From Cheilinus undulatus (Eukaryota > Chordata > Actinopteri > Labriformes > Labridae): a stretch of DNA of 64,000 nucleotides. The stretch is from contig NC_054870.1 in NCBI RefSeq assembly GCF_018320785.1, positions 3,769,433-3,833,432 on the forward strand. Reading direction: 5' to 3'. The position numbers and the translations under genes are program-made. Below, piece by piece: positions 62,445-64,000 of this stretch (positions are counted from its first letter, which is position 1; the number at the start of each line of letters is the position of its first letter). A model generated the notes under the pieces. It made no database searches. It worked only from the letters and a program-made list of their open reading frames with translations, and was not told where the DNA came from.

Positions 62445-63456
62445 CTACAAGACCACATAACTCTGATCCAGCAGCTCTCCCTCTCCTCTGCTTGCCTCTG
62501 TTCTCTCTGCGTCTTCTCTCCGTTGCTCTTTGTTTCCTCCTTGATTGCTCTGTAAGTCTGCAGCACTGATGGTCAACAGGGAGGGGGTACACATGGAGGA
62601 CTTCTTCTGTGCCGTCATCGCATCAGGGTCAGGCTCGGAGGAACTTGAGCATCCTGCAGCAACATGACTAATTGGACCAGTCTCCACCACATTTCCCTCC
62701 ACACGTACTTTTCTCCCACTAAGCCCCCTAGGTTTTTTCTGTCTTGCTCTTGAACTGAACTGGTTTGATCCTTCATGCTCTCTAACATCCTCATCCCTGT
62801 TCTTTGAGCTCAGGGAGGGTGGGTCTGTCAAAAACAGAATTGCACAATTAATTCACAGCATCTAAAATAAGGATAAAAACAACAAACCTGTCTATTATAC
62901 AAAGAAAGTATTCGGCTTACACTGCAGTAAGAGTGTTACCTGCTGCAGCCTGCTGTGTCCAGGTAGGAGCCTCTGCTGCAGACTCTCCAGGGTTCAAACT
63001 CTGCTCTGCTGTGGATCCGTGGAGATGCTCATTGTCAGCTTTGCCACCATCACTGTTAGAAAGGCGGCTAACACTGACCCCAGAGTCAGCAGTCTGACCA
63101 CGGTTCCTGCCAGTGTAACCGCTGTGTTTGACATCGTGAACAAACACATCATCAACTCGCCACTCATCATAGCTTTCAGTCTGAGCAGCAGCTCTGGGGC
63201 TTTTCACAGAGTCTCTTCTGGGGAGATCAGCAGCTTTACTCTCATCAGTGGTGATATTACTAGTGTGGGCAGCTTTAACACTACTCCTGCTATTTGCTCT
63301 GTGAGGTTTGTCTGCAAGCAGAGGGCGCCCCCTAAAGACCAAGTCAGGGTAGTTCATCTGCATCTCCATGATGGACTGGTCCTCATTTTTGATGCGGTAG
63401 TGACGAGGCTTGGGCTGAGGTTTCACTGCAAGTCTGCTGTCCAAATGCAGAGGAGC
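62445..63456 (-). CDS. Unrecognised protein, C-terminal two exons (5' part outside window)
   Basis: Two exons on the minus strand, 63456-62940 and 62824-62445 (TAG), join in frame (acceptor cccccag, donor GTAACA, acceptor ttgacag) to give 298 residues. I do not recognise the protein. It starts at the first exon with APLHLDSRLAVKPQPKPRH and is polar, rich in Ser, Arg, Asp and Glu, without a signal peptide or membrane segment in this part, so it is probably a disordered C-terminal region. The last residues are QSYVVL, which fits a class II PDZ-ligand pattern, but such short endings occur by chance. The gene is convergent with TK2, the position that BEAN1 takes in human, but I see no PPxY motifs of BEAN1, so that is not claimed. 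The real start is beyond 64000. Confidence 0.7.
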
Positions 63457-64000
63457 CTGGGGGAAAGAAACAGGGCATAGTTCACGACAGGCTCAAGTTT
63501 TTTACCAATGCATTATGTTTTCTGGTTGTCTGTCTATCTTTACATAGGTCTGGGTCATTTCTGTGAATAAGATCACTTTGAGGCATTTTCTCCAAACTTT
63601 GCACAGATTTACGTTCTTGTAGAGGTCGTAGGTCAAAGGCTTAATTACATTTTTGCTCAATTGCTGAGACACGTTTCTCAAACTCTTCCATATTCCAGTT
63701 TTCAAGCTGTTCTCACAAAACCTTCAAATCTGTGGTCAAAACCGTTTGGGTTAGAAAATAGGAAATAGTGTTTTAGCAATCGTGAAAAACTGTAATGGGC
63801 TTGTACTTGTTCATCCCATGTGAATGTAATAGAATATCTTCAGGGACTAACTTCAAAGTTTGCTCTAATGTCCTCTCTGATTCAAGGATTTTGGAGCCCA
63901 CCAATGCACTTTTATTTTCCGACAACTGACAAGCAACAAACAGTATTAGATCAAGAAGACTGGATCAAATCAGGAGTCAAACCCCTGTGTGCCTCTGCCT
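63457..64000. other. Intron of the right-edge gene
   Basis: Precedes the acceptor at 63457-63463. No further exon was recognised before the end of the window. Confidence 0.5.

Noticed and set aside
62445-63456. Assignment of the right-edge gene to BEAN1 from human gene order
   Set aside because: The position fits, but the translated exons have no PPxY motifs or other BEAN1-like sequence.

Overview
The window is nuclear DNA from a vertebrate, almost certainly a teleost fish. Genes are split into short exons with GT/AG introns and sit in AT-rich sequence full of DNA transposons typical of fish: Sleeping Beauty-like and other Tc1 elements, hAT-type and TTAA-flanked non-autonomous elements, tRNA-derived SINE-like repeats and L1/Tx1-type LINE tails. 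I cannot name the species.

Three complete genes are recognised from spliced translations. CDT1 (plus strand, 21641-31522, ten coding exons, 682 codons) is the replication-licensing factor. APRT (minus strand, 35385-41657, five coding exons, 177 codons) is the adenine salvage enzyme. TK2 (plus strand, 44396-57182, ten coding exons, 238 codons) is the mitochondrial pyrimidine deoxynucleoside kinase. CDT1 and APRT are tail to tail, as they are in human on 16q24; APRT and TK2 are head to head across 2.7 kb. All exon junctions listed keep frame and sum to whole codon counts. At the right edge, two minus-strand exons (62445-63456) give the C-terminal 298 residues of a protein I do not recognise, convergent with TK2. 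On the left, a minus-strand exon at 10541-10604 encodes a start codon and a signal-peptide-like leader; the rest of that gene was not found.

Layout: 1-10.5 kb is repeats, including two hAT-like elements of one family, one with ~123 bp internal tandem repeats. 10.5-11.1 kb is the possible leader exon and its upstream region. 11.1-21.4 kb has no recognised gene; it holds TTAA elements, an inverted repeat of ~450 bp arms around a GGTA/GGTT tandem tract, two hAT-like elements and a LINE 3' end. 21.4-31.5 kb is CDT1 with a perfect E2F palindrome upstream and a dead Tc1 element in its last intron. 31.5-35.4 kb is intergenic with a hAT-like insertion. 35.4-41.7 kb is APRT, with a Tc1-like element in intron 1. 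41.7-44.4 kb is the APRT/TK2 divergent region. 44.4-57.2 kb is TK2. 57.2-62.4 kb is intergenic and dominated by a Sleeping Beauty-like transposon whose transposase is interrupted by one TGA.

The genes act in related areas (replication licensing, purine salvage, mitochondrial dNTP supply), but nothing shows they are a functional unit. I found no clearly new biological system. The most interesting points are the nearly intact Sleeping Beauty relative, the inverted-repeat structure with outward-pointing helicase-like exon copies, the TTAA elements that spread GC-box and CRE-like motifs, and the E2F site of CDT1.
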